Shown here piece after piece: positions 23,520 to 32,017 of a DNA stretch of 64,000 nt. The notes below the pieces were generated by a model. That model was not told where the DNA came from. It worked only from the letters and a program-made list of their open reading frames with translations, and ran no database searches. This DNA is from Streptosporangium oxazolinicum. GTDB taxonomy: Bacteria; Actinomycetota; Actinomycetes; Streptosporangiales; Streptosporangiaceae. Where the stretch lies: positions 124,001-188,000 of the forward strand of contig NZ_BAABAQ010000011.1 in assembly GCF_039537505.1 (NCBI RefSeq), written 5' to 3'. Each line of letters opens with the position of its first letter. Position 1 is the stretch's first letter. The position numbers and the translations under genes are program-made.

Positions 23520-24677
23520 TCAGCCCTTGTAGTTGAACACCTGGCGCAGCGTGTGCTGGATCGCGACCAGGTCCTTCTGGTCCGCCATCACCTGGTCGAT
23601 CGGCTTGTACGCCTGCGGGTGCTCGTCCACCAGGGCGGCGGCGCGGTCCGCGTTCCAGGTGCGGCCGCGCATCGCCTCGGCGAGGGACGTGGCCGTCAGC
23701 TCACGCTTCGCCCGGGTACGCGACATCCTGCGTCCGGCTCCGTGGGAGCAGGAGTTGTAGGACATCGGGTTGCCGAGCCCGCGCACGATGTACGAGCGCG
23801 TCCCCATCGAGCCCGGGATCACGCCCTCGTCGCCGGTGTCGGCCTTGATGGCCCCCTTACGGGTGATCCACAGGTCCTTGCCGTCGTGCGTCTCCCGCTG
23901 CGTGAAGTTGTGGTGGCAGTTGATCGTCCGGAGTCGCCGCCCCTCGCCGACGACGCTGAACAGGGCGTCGCTCAGCACCTTGTCCATCCGGGCGCGCGAG
24001 GCCATGGCGTAGCGCTGCGACCACAGCATGTCCTCGATGTAGGCGGTGAACTCCGGCGTGTCCTGCACCAGGTAGGCCAGGTCCGGGTCCTCCAGGCCGA
24101 TCGTCTGCCTCTTCATCATCTTCTTGGCGTCGACGATGTGCTTGGTCGCGAGCAGGTTGCCGATCCCGCGCGAACCCGAGTGCAGCACCGTCCAGACCCG
24201 GTCACGCTCGTCGAGGCAGACCTCGACGAAGTGGTTGCCGGACCCGAGGGTGCCGAACTGCAGGGACACCTTCCTCTCCTGGTCAGGGGTGAGGTCGGTG
24301 TGCGGGCGGCCGAGGCCGCTCAGCGCGCGGTCCATGGACGGGTCGTCGTGGCCCTTGCCGACACCGGCCGGGATCCGCTTCTCCACCAGCGGCATCAGGG
24401 CCTCGAGGGTGTCGGGGAGGTCGGCGGCGGTGAGCGTCGTCTCGGTCGCGACCATGCCGCAGCCGATGTCGACGCCGACGGCGGCCGGGATGATCGCCCC
24501 CTCGGTGGGGATCACCGATCCGACCGTCGCGCCGATACCGATGTGCGCGTCGGGCATGAGAGCGACGTGTCCGGAGACGAACGGCAGGCGGGCGGCGCGC
24601 GCGGCCTGCGTGATCGTACCCTCGTCGATCTCGCTGGCCCACGACACCAGGTTCGGTGCGGGGTGGTTCGGCATCAT
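23520..24677 (-). CDS. rtcB: RtcB-family RNA 3'-phosphate/2',3'-cyclic phosphate ligase
   Basis: 385 aa. All diagnostic blocks are present in order: M-P-D-A-H (metal), G-V-D-I-G-C-G-M (metal Cys), G-S-G-N-H-F, L-H-S-G-S-R-G, H-H-N-F, R-K-G-A-I, G-S-M-G-T-R-S-Y, and S-H-G-A-G-R with the guanylylated His. It joins RNA ends bearing 2',3'-cyclic phosphate or 3'-phosphate to 5'-OH using GTP and Mn, in RNA repair or after toxin cleavage. Length fits the shorter RtcB2 type. Monocistronic, with a terminator downstream, next to (but not overlapping) the conflict island. Confidence 0.93.
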   Translation of the reverse strand: MMPNHPAPNLVSWASEIDEGTITQAARAARLPFVSGHVALMPDAHIGIGATVGSVIPTEGAIIPAAVGVDIGCGMVATETTLTAADLPDTLEALMPLVEKRIPAGVGKGHDDPSMDRALSGLGRPHTDLTPDQERKVSLQFGTLGSGNHFVEVCLDERDRVWTVLHSGSRGIGNLLATKHIVDAKKMMKRQTIGLEDPDLAYLVQDTPEFTAYIEDMLWSQRYAMASRARMDKVLSDALFSVVGEGRRLRTINCHHNFTQRETHDGKDLWITRKGAIKADTGDEGVIPGSMGTRSYIVRGLGNPMSYNSCSHGAGRRMSRTRAKRELTATSLAEAMRGRTWNADRAAALVDEHPQAYKPIDQVMADQKDLVAIQHTLRQVFNYKG

Positions 24678-25036
24678 GATCTCCTTCGTTGCGAGATCCA
24701 GTTTTGCCCACGCTCCCTATGAGATCCCACTCATTTTATCGGCCGCCGCCGGTCATGATCACTCGGTGTCCCTCGCGCGTACGCGGGACATCCGGCCGGT
24801 GATTGCGGCGCGGGCCCGGCCGGGCCGAGACCGCCGCCCACCTGCGGCGACCGGTCCGCGCCAACGCGACGAGACGCTCCCGGCGGCCGGGGGAGGGGGC
24901 GTACGAAGTCAGCACGCCAGGAATCAACCGCCTTATGGTGATGTTGAAACAATGAGGCCTGTCCAAGGTCGGGCAGGGGGCTGGCCGTAGGCTGGCCCCC
25001 TGTTCCACAAGGTGACCAACTGAGAGGTGGCGTCCC
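24678..25036. other. Divergent region between rtcB and moaA with a hairpin
   Basis: No gene. CAGGGGGC (24974-24981) and GCCCCCTG (24995-25002) form a hairpin 35 nt before moaA, with partly pairing inner bases. It could be a leader structure, but no known molybdenum-cofactor riboswitch pattern was recognised. Confidence 0.4.
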
Positions 25037-26026
25037 GTGTTGCAGGATTCCTTCGGTCGCGTGGCGACCGATCTGCGGGTCTCCCTCACAGATCGCTGCA
25101 ACCTGCGCTGCTCCTACTGCATGCCACCCGAGGGCCTCGAATGGCTGCCGAAGCCCGAGTTGCTCACCGCCGACGAGATCGTCCGGCTGGTCACCATCGG
25201 GGTGGAGCGACTCGGCATCACCGAGGTCCGCTACACCGGCGGCGAGCCCCTGCTCCGCCGCGAGCTGGTCGACATCGTGACCCGTACCACCGCGCTCGAC
25301 CCCGCCCCGCAGGTCTCGCTGACCACCAACGGGATCGGGCTGAGCAGGATGGCCGCCTCCCTGGCCGCCGCCGGCCTGCACCGGGTCAACGTCTCCCTCG
25401 ACACCCTCGACCGCGAGACCTTCAAGAAGCTCGCCCACCGCGACCGCCTGGCCGACGTCCTCGAAGGGCTGGAGGCGGCCGACGCCGCCGGGCTGCGCCC
25501 GGTCAAGGTCAACACGGTGCTGATGCGCGGGATCAACGACCACGAGGCCGTGCCGCTGCTCCGCCACTGCCTGGAGCGGGGCTACGAGCTCCGGTTCATC
25601 GAGCAGATGCCGCTGGACGCCCAGCACGGCTGGCGCCGGGAGAACATGATCACGGCTGACGAGATCCTCGCCACGCTCAAGGCCGACTTCGACCTGGCCG
25701 ATGCCGACGCGGCGGAGCGCGGCAGTGCGCCGGCCGAGCTGTTCCTCGTCGGAGGCGGCCCGGCCAGGGTGGGGGTCATCGGCTCGGTCACCCGCCCGTT
25801 CTGCGGCGCGTGCGACCGGGTACGGCTCACCGCCGACGGCCAGATCCGCAACTGCCTGTTCGCCACCGACGAGTCCGACCTGAGGGCCGCGATGCGCGCG
25901 GGCGCCGGTGACGACGAGATCGCCGAGCGCTGGCGGTCCGCGGTCCGGATCAAGAAGGCCGGTCACGGCATCGACGACCCGGCCTTCCTGCAGCCGTCCC
26001 GCCCGATGTCCGCCATCGGCGGCTGA
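25037..26026 (+). CDS. moaA: GTP 3',8-cyclase, molybdenum cofactor biosynthesis protein A
   Basis: 329 aa. The radical-SAM cluster C-x3-C-x2-C is in D-R-C-N-L-R-C-S-Y-C-M-P (about residues 18-29). G-G-E-P-L-L-R lies near residue 72. The second [4Fe-4S] site is F-C-G-A-C-D-R-V-R-L-T with a later N-C-L-F. The essential C-terminal Gly-Gly is present (S-A-I-G-G). It converts GTP to 3',8-cyclo-7,8-dihydro-GTP, the first step of molybdopterin synthesis. GTG start with GAGAGGTGG upstream. mobA follows 46 nt later. The molybdenum cofactor would serve enzymes such as nitrate reductase. Confidence 0.95.
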   Translation: MLQDSFGRVATDLRVSLTDRCNLRCSYCMPPEGLEWLPKPELLTADEIVRLVTIGVERLGITEVRYTGGEPLLRRELVDIVTRTTALDPAPQVSLTTNGIGLSRMAASLAAAGLHRVNVSLDTLDRETFKKLAHRDRLADVLEGLEAADAAGLRPVKVNTVLMRGINDHEAVPLLRHCLERGYELRFIEQMPLDAQHGWRRENMITADEILATLKADFDLADADAAERGSAPAELFLVGGGPARVGVIGSVTRPFCGACDRVRLTADGQIRNCLFATDESDLRAAMRAGAGDDEIAERWRSAVRIKKAGHGIDDPAFLQPSRPMSAIGG

Positions 26027-26072
26027 CGCCCCCACCCGGAGACCCCCGTACCCAAGGCCCCGGAGGTGCCCG

Positions 26073-26735
26073 ATGACCGCCCGCCACGACGCCTGCATCC
26101 TGGCGGGCGGTCTCGCGCGAAGGCTAGGCGGGCAGGACAAGCCCGGCCTGCACGTCTCCGGCCGTCCGCTGGTCGAGTCGGTGGCCGCCGCGGTGCCCGG
26201 CGCGGCACGGCTGATCGTCGTCGGGCCGCCCCGCCCCGGGCTGCCGCACGCGATCTTCCGGCGTGAGGACCCGCCGGGGAGCGGCCCGGTCCCGGCGCTG
26301 CGGGCGGGGCTGGCCGAGGTGACCGCGCCGTGGGTGGCGCTGCTCGCCGCCGACCTCCCATTTCTGACCGCCGGGCACGTGGACGCGCTCCTGGACGCCG
26401 CCGGGGCGGGGGACGGGCAGGACGCCGCGGGGGCGGTGCTCCTCGACGACGGCGGGCGCGAGCAGTGGCTCGCCGGGGTGTGGCACACGCGGAGCCTGAC
26501 ACGGGCGCTCGCCCGCTACGAGGGGCGGTCGCTGCACGGGCTGCTGGCCCCGCTCTCCCCGGTCACGCTTCATCTCACCGGCCGGCCGTGGTTCGATTGC
26601 GACACCATGGACGATCTACAGCGGGCCCGGACGGTGGAGCCGGGCTCCGACGGCGAAGGCGCGGATTCCGGCGAGGGTCGCGAGAGCGGCGACGGCACGG
26701 AACGGGCGCGACCGAGGACAAGGAGCGAGAGTTGA
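26073..26735 (+). CDS. mobA: Molybdenum cofactor guanylyltransferase
   Basis: 220 aa. The nucleotide-binding signature I-L-A-G-G-L-A-R-R-L-G-G-Q-D-K-P is at the N-terminus, L-A-A-D-L-P-F-L holds the metal Asp, and F-D-C-D-T-M-D-D-L lies near the end. The last 35 residues are a Gly/Glu/Ser-rich charged tail. GGAGG lies 7 nt before ATG 26073. It attaches GMP to molybdopterin. Its stop overlaps the next gene's TTG start. Confidence 0.88.
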   Translation: MTARHDACILAGGLARRLGGQDKPGLHVSGRPLVESVAAAVPGAARLIVVGPPRPGLPHAIFRREDPPGSGPVPALRAGLAEVTAPWVALLAADLPFLTAGHVDALLDAAGAGDGQDAAGAVLLDDGGREQWLAGVWHTRSLTRALARYEGRSLHGLLAPLSPVTLHLTGRPWFDCDTMDDLQRARTVEPGSDGEGADSGEGRESGDGTERARPRTRSES

Positions 26736-26989
26736 ACGTGCTGACGGAGTGGACCGCGCTGGTCTGCCGGGAGCTGGGCATCGACCCCGCGGTGGTGGAC
26801 CGCGACGAGGTGCTGGACCTGACCAAGGAGGTCGCGCACGGGGTGGCCCGGCCGGCCGCGCCGCTGACGGCCTATCTGCTCGGCCTGGCCCAGGGGGCGG
26901 GCACGGCGCCGCCGGACATCGTGGAGAGACTGACCACGCTGGCGCGCAACTGGGAGCAGGCGACGACCGAGACGCTGGGCGACAAATAA
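26732..26989 (+). CDS. DUF6457-type small protein of the molybdenum cofactor operon
   Basis: 85 aa, helical. The pattern W-T-A-L-V-C-R-E-L-G-I, V-L-D-L-T-K-E-V-A-H-G-V-x-R-P-A-A-P-L-T-A-Y-L-L-G matches the small actinomycete domain found next to or fused with MobA. TTG 26732 is chosen because AGGAG (26721-26725) is 6 nt upstream and TTGA overlaps the mobA stop; GTG 26738 is the alternative. Role unknown but coupled to molybdopterin guanylylation. Confidence 0.75.
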   Translation: MNVLTEWTALVCRELGIDPAVVDRDEVLDLTKEVAHGVARPAAPLTAYLLGLAQGAGTAPPDIVERLTTLARNWEQATTETLGDK

Positions 26990-27031
26990 CGCCAAAGAAA
27001 AGGCGGCCTGTTGTTAAAGTCTGAGAAAAGG

Positions 27032-27138
27032 GCGACGCCGGGTGGTTACGGGGGCAAACCACCCGGCGTCGCTTCATCGGCGTTCCGACGGGGGCCCGGA
27101 ACGCCGGCAACAGTGCCCCGACGGGGGACCAGGGCACT
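27032..27138. other. Three consecutive hairpins sharing an ACGGGGG loop
   Basis: Hairpin 1: GCGACGCCGGGTGGTT (27032-27047) pairs perfectly with 27057-27072, loop ACGGGGGCA. Hairpin 2: CGGCGTTCCG (27078-27087) with 27097-27106, loop ACGGGGGCC. Hairpin 3: AGTGCCC (27112-27118) with GGGCACT (27132-27138), loop containing ACGGGGG (27121-27127). The first may terminate the moaA operon. The shared loop is not explained by termination alone. Confidence 0.65.
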
Positions 27139-27184
27139 TGGCTAAAGCGTACACCTACTACCCTTGGGGTGCGTCAAGACTTAG

Positions 27185-27496
27185 TCACGACCCGATCTCG
27201 CGTCGATGGCGCGGAATCTGGTTTTGTCCGGAATCTTCCACGTCAGGGGCATGCGGAACTCCGCGCGGCGGCGCATTGGCCCCGATCACGGCAACGTATG
27301 GTAAAAAGATCGCCCCGGCGAAGAGTAGCAGCCGGACGGGCATCGGAGCGGGCACCGTGAAGGCGAGGACCAGGCAGATCAGCCGGATCCCCATCTTGAT
27401 GAAGTAGCTCCTCTCGCGCTTGCCGATGTCGGCGCTGAGAGAGGGCCGGGCGTCCGTCACCTGATGAACCACTTGACGCCTGCGCAATCCCTTCAC
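27185..27496 (-). CDS. DUF3099-family small membrane protein
   Basis: 103 aa. R-S-Y-F-I-K-M-G-I-R-L-I-C, followed by two hydrophobic helices (about residues 36-50 and 55-72) and L-P-Y-V-A-V-I-G-A-N-A, is the DUF3099 core. GTG 27496 is chosen because TAGATT (27509-27504, minus strand) ends 7 nt before it, fitting a leaderless transcript; an upstream ATG at 27517 lacks any ribosome-binding site. Function unknown; conserved in actinomycetes. Convergent with the moaA operon. Confidence 0.78.
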   Translation of the reverse strand: MKGLRRRQVVHQVTDARPSLSADIGKRERSYFIKMGIRLICLVLAFTVPAPMPVRLLLFAGAIFLPYVAVIGANAPPRGVPHAPDVEDSGQNQIPRHRREIGS

Positions 27497-27571
27497 GATT
27501 CCCAATCTAAGCCTCATATCGGCTGGGGGCGAACGGTCATGTAATCGTGGCTTTCCGGGAAGAAGCAGGGG

Positions 27572-27784
27572 ATGACAGATCGAACGTACCGGGTGACCGA
27601 GATAGTCGGCACTTCGGGGGAGAGCATCGAGGCCGCCGTCCGCAACGGGATCCGCAGGGCCTCCCGGACCCTGCGCCACCTCGACTGGTTCGAGGTGACC
27701 GAGATCAGGGGGCACATCGAGGAGGGGGAGATCGGCCACTTCCAGGTCGGCCTGAAGATCGGCTTCCGCCTGGAGGACGACTGA
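27572..27784 (+). CDS. Dodecin (flavin-binding storage protein)
   Basis: 70 aa, the usual dodecin length. Y-R-V-T-E-I-V-G-T-S, A-V-R-N-G-I-R-R-A-S-R-T-L, W-F-E-V-T-E-I-R-G-H-I and H-F-Q-V-G-L-K-I-G-F-R-L-E-D cover the whole fold, including the Trp that stacks on flavin and the Gln next to it. Dodecins form dodecameric shells that bind FMN or related flavins. GGGG precedes the ATG. Confidence 0.93.
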   Translation: MTDRTYRVTEIVGTSGESIEAAVRNGIRRASRTLRHLDWFEVTEIRGHIEEGEIGHFQVGLKIGFRLEDD

Positions 27785-27822
27785 GCCTGTACGCCGGGCG
27801 CCCGGTGACGCAGACTGCGGGA

Positions 27823-29010
27823 ATGGACGAGACGCGGGCCGCGAGGGCGGGAAGGCCGCGCGGTGCGGCGGGGACGCTGGTACGGGCCGCGCTGGCCGCG
27901 GCGGTGGTCCTCCCGACCGGCTGCGCCACCCGGGCGAGCGGCGCGCCCACCGTGCCCACCGTGCCCATCGCTCCCACCGCCACCACCGCGTCCGCCTCGC
28001 GAACCACGTCCACCGCCACCGCGCCCGCCCCGCGAGCCACGCCCGCCGCCACCGCGCCACAGCCCTCGCCCGCCGCCGACGCCGGGACGCGATCCGGGAC
28101 GGAAGGGGAACCACTGCTGCGCCAGAGCGCCACCGACGTCGCGCGGACGATAGGCAGTCTCCGTAAGATCGACGACCTGCCGCTGTACGAGATGACCTTC
28201 CACGGGTCCTACGACCGCGAGGCGCCCCTCGGGGAGGAGGAGCTGGCGGGACGCGCCGACGGCTGGGCCTGCTCCCTGTTCGCCCTCGATGGCGACCGGC
28301 CGCTGTTCGGCCGTAACTTCGACTGGGACCCCAACCCGGCGCTGATCGTGCACGCCGACCCGCCCGACGGCTACGCCTCGGTCTCCGTCGTCGACCTGTT
28401 CCACCTGATCGGAGGCTCCGCCCCGCCGGACCTGTCCGCCGCGCCCGCCCGCCGCAGGATGGCTCACGCGGTGCTCGCCCCCTTCGACGGAGTCAACGAG
28501 AAGGGCCTGGCGATCGGTATGGCCACCTCACCCGAGGGCGGGCTGCCCGACCGCTCTCCCGACCGCCCCGACATCGGCAGCGTGCGCGTCATCAGGATGA
28601 TGCTCGACAAGGCGGCGACCGTGGACGAGGCACTGGCGATCATGCGCCGCTACGACGTCGACTTCACGATCGGGCCGCAGGTCCACTACCTCATCGCCGA
28701 TGCCGCGGGCGGATCGGCCGTCGTGGAGTACGCCGAAGGCAGGCTCAACGTCATCGACGACCGCGTGCTCACCAACTTCGGCATGACCGGCACGTCCGCC
28801 GCCCAGCGCCGGGCCGACCCCCGCTACCGCACGCTCGCCGAGGGGCTGCCCGCCGCCGGGGACTGGCGCGACGCGATGGGCCTGCTCCAGAGAGTGGCCC
28901 AGACGCACACCCGATGGTCGGTCGTCTACGACCTCACCGACGCCACCGCCCGCGTGGTGGCGGGTCGGCGATGGGACACCGTGCACACCGTCCCGCTCGT
29001 CCAGCGCTGA
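27823..29010 (+). CDS. Lipoprotein Ntn-hydrolase of the choloylglycine hydrolase/linear amide hydrolase family
   Basis: 395 aa. The N-terminus has Arg residues, a hydrophobic stretch and the lipobox L-P-T-G-C (about residue 31), then about 60 residues of Thr/Ala/Pro-rich linker. The catalytic domain begins near residue 100. The nucleophile candidate is Cys in D-G-W-A-C-S-L-F, followed by F-G-R-N-F-D-W. Family members cleave bile-salt or N-acyl amide bonds (penicillin V, acyl-homoserine lactones). In this family the Cys is normally N-terminal after processing; here it is internal as in the C45-like and acid-ceramidase-like branches, so activation would need cleavage before it. It ends 22 nt from the convergent tldE-type gene. 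Confidence 0.78.
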   Translation: MDETRAARAGRPRGAAGTLVRAALAAAVVLPTGCATRASGAPTVPTVPIAPTATTASASRTTSTATAPAPRATPAATAPQPSPAADAGTRSGTEGEPLLRQSATDVARTIGSLRKIDDLPLYEMTFHGSYDREAPLGEEELAGRADGWACSLFALDGDRPLFGRNFDWDPNPALIVHADPPDGYASVSVVDLFHLIGGSAPPDLSAAPARRRMAHAVLAPFDGVNEKGLAIGMATSPEGGLPDRSPDRPDIGSVRVIRMMLDKAATVDEALAIMRRYDVDFTIGPQVHYLIADAAGGSAVVEYAEGRLNVIDDRVLTNFGMTGTSAAQRRADPRYRTLAEGLPAAGDWRDAMGLLQRVAQTHTRWSVVYDLTDATARVVAGRRWDTVHTVPLVQR

Positions 29011-29032
29011 GCGGGCCCCGCCCGGCGAGGGC

Positions 29033-30400
29033 CTAGCTGGCCTGGCTGACCGTCGACATGTTGAAGTCGGGCACCCGGATCGGAGGCATGATCGCGCGGT
29101 TGAAGTAGTCGCTCCACTCGCGCGGCAGGGTCTGCTCCGAGGCGCCGACCTCGGTGAGGCGGCGCAGCAGGTCCACCGGGCTCTCGTTGAAGCGGAAGTT
29201 GTTCACCTCGCCCACGACCTCGCCGTTCTCCACCAGGTAGACGCCGTCGCGGGTCAGGCCGGTCAGCAGCAGCGTCTGCGGGTCGACCTCGCGGATGTAC
29301 CACAGGCAGGTGAGCAGCAGGCCGCGCTCGGTGGAGGCGATCATCTCCTCCAGCGACCGCCCGCCTTCGGGCCCCCGCATGATCAGGTTGTCGACGGCCG
29401 GGGTCACCGGCAGGCCGGTCAGCTCGGCCGAGTGCCGGGTCTGCAGCAGGTTGGCCAGCCTGCCGCCGGAGATCCAGTCGGTGGGTGCCAGCGGCAGCCC
29501 GTTGTCGAACACCGAGTTCTCCCGGCCCGAGGCGTGCGCCACCACGAACGGCGGGCACTCGACGCCCGGCGCCGAGGGGTCACCGTAGAGGCGGATCGGC
29601 AGCTCGGAGAGGACGTCGCCGACGCGGGTGCCGCCACCGGGCCTGGAGAAGACCGTGCGCCCCTCCATGGCGTCGCGGGCTCCGGCAGTCCAGTACAGGT
29701 AGGTCATCAGGTCGGCCACGGCCGTCGGCGGCAGCAGCGTCTCGTACCGGCCCGCGGGCAGCTCGACACGGTTCTTCGCCCACTCCAGGCGCCGGGCCAG
29801 CGAGGCGTCCAGGGCGGCCACGTCGACGTCCGAGAAATCACGGGTGGACACGCCGGCCCACGCCGAGCGGCGCGTGTCGGAGGACTTGGCGTTGAGCTCC
29901 AGGCGACCGGTGGGCTGGGTGTGCCGCAGCCGGGCGCCGGTCGAGGTGCCCACGAAGGTCGTCGTGACGATGTGCTCGGCGAACCCGTACAGCCTGCGCC
30001 CGCCCGCCTCGGCCGTGGCGAAGGCCTCGCCCAGGGCGGGGGCGAAGGCACCGAACACCCCGATCGAGGTAGGCTCGGCGGGGACGTCCCAGTCACCGGA
30101 ACGGGTGCCCTCCAGCAGCGGCCGGGCGTCCTCGGACGGCCGCGCGTCCTCCGCGGCGTGGTCGGCGGCGGCCACGACGTCGTCGAGCTGGTCGGGGCGG
30201 ACCGCCGCCCGCGACACCACGCCCACACCGCGGCCCACGATGGAGATCACGGTCAGCTGCGAGGAACGGGACACGCCGTTGGTGGTGAGGGTGTTGTCCG
30301 CGAAGCGCAGGTTGGCACTCGACCCCTCCTGCACGATCACGACGTTGTCGTCGGCCGTGGAGAGCTCAAGGACCCTCTCGATCATCTCCTGGGGAGTCAT
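29033..30400 (-). CDS. TldE/PmbA-family partner subunit of the TldD metalloprotease
   Basis: 455 aa. PmbA/TldE features: N-terminal A-N-L-R-F-A-D-N-T-L-T-T-N-G, central F-S-R-P-G-G-G-T-R-V-G, and C-terminal L-T-G-L-T-R-D-G-V-Y-L-V-E-N-G-E-V-V-G-E-V-N-N-F-R-F-N-E-S-P. The HExxxH motif is absent, as expected of the non-catalytic subunit. ATG 30400 follows GGAGAGGAGC; a TTG at 30445 overlapping tldD is possible but lacks a site. With TldD it forms a heterodimeric unfolded-peptide protease, used in antitoxin turnover and RiPP maturation. Confidence 0.9.
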   Translation of the reverse strand: MTPQEMIERVLELSTADDNVVIVQEGSSANLRFADNTLTTNGVSRSSQLTVISIVGRGVGVVSRAAVRPDQLDDVVAAADHAAEDARPSEDARPLLEGTRSGDWDVPAEPTSIGVFGAFAPALGEAFATAEAGGRRLYGFAEHIVTTTFVGTSTGARLRHTQPTGRLELNAKSSDTRRSAWAGVSTRDFSDVDVAALDASLARRLEWAKNRVELPAGRYETLLPPTAVADLMTYLYWTAGARDAMEGRTVFSRPGGGTRVGDVLSELPIRLYGDPSAPGVECPPFVVAHASGRENSVFDNGLPLAPTDWISGGRLANLLQTRHSAELTGLPVTPAVDNLIMRGPEGGRSLEEMIASTERGLLLTCLWYIREVDPQTLLLTGLTRDGVYLVENGEVVGEVNNFRFNESPVDLLRRLTEVGASEQTLPREWSDYFNRAIMPPIRVPDFNMSTVSQAS

Positions 30401-30441
30401 CCCGCTCCTCTCCTTTTCTCCCACTCGCTCGCCGTACGTGC

Positions 30442-31941
30442 TCAACTGCCACTCTCCTGGACGGTGTTGAGGACGCGCACGCCGCGGAAGAGCGCCGACG
30501 GGCAGCCGTGGCTGACCGGGGCGACCTGGCCGGGCTGCCCCTTGCCACAGTTGAACGCCCCGCCCAGCACGTACGTCTGCGGCCCGCCGACCGCCGCCAT
30601 CGAGCGCCAGAAGTCGGTCGTCGTGGCCTGGTAGGCGACGTCGCGCAGCTGCCCGGTGAGCCTGCCGTTCTCGATCGAGTAGAACCGTTCTCCGGTGAAC
30701 TGGAAGTTGTACCGTTGCATGTCGATGGACCAGCTCCTGTCGCCCACCACGTAGATGCCCCGGTCGACGCCGGAGATCAGCTCCTCGGTGGTGGGGCCGC
30801 CGGGCGCCGGCCGCAGCGACACGTTGGCCATCCGCTGGATCGGGGTGTGGCCGGGGGAGTCGGCGAAGGCGCAGCCGTTGGAGGCGCCCAGGCCCTTCAG
30901 CAGCGCCATCCGCCGGTCGAGCTGGTAGCCGACCAGGACGCCGTCGGAGACGATGTCGAACTCCCTGGTCGCCACCCCCTCGTCGTCGTAGCCGATCGTG
31001 GACAGGCCGTGCTCGACGGTGCGGTCACCGGTCACGTTCATCAGCTGGGAGCCGTACACCAGCGTGCCGAGCTGGTCGAAGGTGGCGAAACTCGTCCCCG
31101 CGTACGCCGCCTCGTAGCCGAGGGCGCGGTCGAGCTCGGTGGCGTGCCCGACCGACTCGTGGATCGTCAGCCACAGGTTCGACGGGTCGATCACCAGGTC
31201 GTACGGCCCCGCCTCGACGGAGGGAGCCCGCAGCTTCTCCTCCAGCAGCTCGGGGATGCGCGCCAGCTCCTTGGGGAAGTCCCAGCCGGTGCCGGTGAGG
31301 TATTCGTACCCCCGGCCGACGGGCGGGGCGAGCGTCCGCATCGAGTCGAAGCGGCCGTCCAGCACCCTCGTCGCCCGCAGCTGGGGATGGACGCGCACCC
31401 GCTGCTGCGTGGTGGAGGTCCCGGCCGTGTCGGCGTAGAACTTCTGCTCCTTGACCTGCATCAGCGACGCCTGGACGTGGTCGACCCCGGGATCCCTCAG
31501 CAGGTCGCCCGACCAGTCGGCGAGCAGCGCCGCCTTGTCGCGCATCGGCACCTCGAACGGGTCGACCTCGTAGGAGGAGACCCAGGTGACGTCGGAGTGG
31601 ACCGCCTCGGGCGCCAGCTCGACGGGCTCGCGGTTGACCGCCGCGGAGACGACCGCCACCTCCACCGCCTGCTCGGCGACCCTGACGGCCGCCTCGGGGG
31701 TGAGCTCGATGCCTCCGGCGAAGCCCCAGGTGCCGTTCTTGACGACCCGTACGGCGTAACCGAGGGTGTCGGCGTCGATGGAACCTTCCAACGCGGCGTC
31801 GGAGAGACGCAGGGTCTCCCCGCGCACGCGCTCCAGCCGGAAGTCGGCGTGCTCGGCGCCCAGGTCCCGGGCGCGCTGCAGGGCGGCGTCCGCCAGCCGG
31901 CGCAGAGGCAGAGCGAGGAAGTCGGAGTCGATCTGGCGCAT
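30442..31941 (-). CDS. tldD: TldD-family zinc metalloprotease
   Basis: 499 aa. The zinc motif H-E-S-V-G-H (HExxxH) lies in L-T-I-H-E-S-V-G-H-A-T-E. A third ligand Cys is in G-A-F-N-C-G-K-G-Q-P near the C-terminus. The N-terminal domain has the usual A-D-F-R-L-E-R-V-R and G-Y-A-V-R segments. First gene of the tldD-tldE pair. It starts at ATG 31941 with TAGGAT 7 nt upstream and no Shine-Dalgarno sequence, so the message is probably leaderless. Confidence 0.93.
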   Translation of the reverse strand: MRQIDSDFLALPLRRLADAALQRARDLGAEHADFRLERVRGETLRLSDAALEGSIDADTLGYAVRVVKNGTWGFAGGIELTPEAAVRVAEQAVEVAVVSAAVNREPVELAPEAVHSDVTWVSSYEVDPFEVPMRDKAALLADWSGDLLRDPGVDHVQASLMQVKEQKFYADTAGTSTTQQRVRVHPQLRATRVLDGRFDSMRTLAPPVGRGYEYLTGTGWDFPKELARIPELLEEKLRAPSVEAGPYDLVIDPSNLWLTIHESVGHATELDRALGYEAAYAGTSFATFDQLGTLVYGSQLMNVTGDRTVEHGLSTIGYDDEGVATREFDIVSDGVLVGYQLDRRMALLKGLGASNGCAFADSPGHTPIQRMANVSLRPAPGGPTTEELISGVDRGIYVVGDRSWSIDMQRYNFQFTGERFYSIENGRLTGQLRDVAYQATTTDFWRSMAAVGGPQTYVLGGAFNCGKGQPGQVAPVSHGCPSALFRGVRVLNTVQESGS

Positions 31942-31948
31942 GTCAACG

Positions 31949-31954
31949 ATCCTA
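31949..31954 (-). promoter_or_regulatory. -10 element TAGGAT for leaderless tldD
   Basis: On the minus strand TAGGAT is followed by 7 nt and the ATG. Confidence 0.6.
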
Positions 31955-32005
31955 GCCCTGTGATCTTGTCCTTCCCGGACAAGGGGGTTACCCCCGGGTA
32001 GCCGA

Positions 32006-32011
32006 TACCTT
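32006..32011 (+). promoter_or_regulatory. -10 element TACCTT for leaderless fabG
   Basis: TACCTT is followed by 6 nt and ATG 32018; no ribosome-binding site. Confidence 0.55.
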
Positions 32012-32017
32012 CTGACC

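Noticed and set aside
25037..25659. Alternative frames over moaA
   Set aside because: Arg/Pro/Ala-rich shadow frames; MoaA motifs are complete in the annotated frame.
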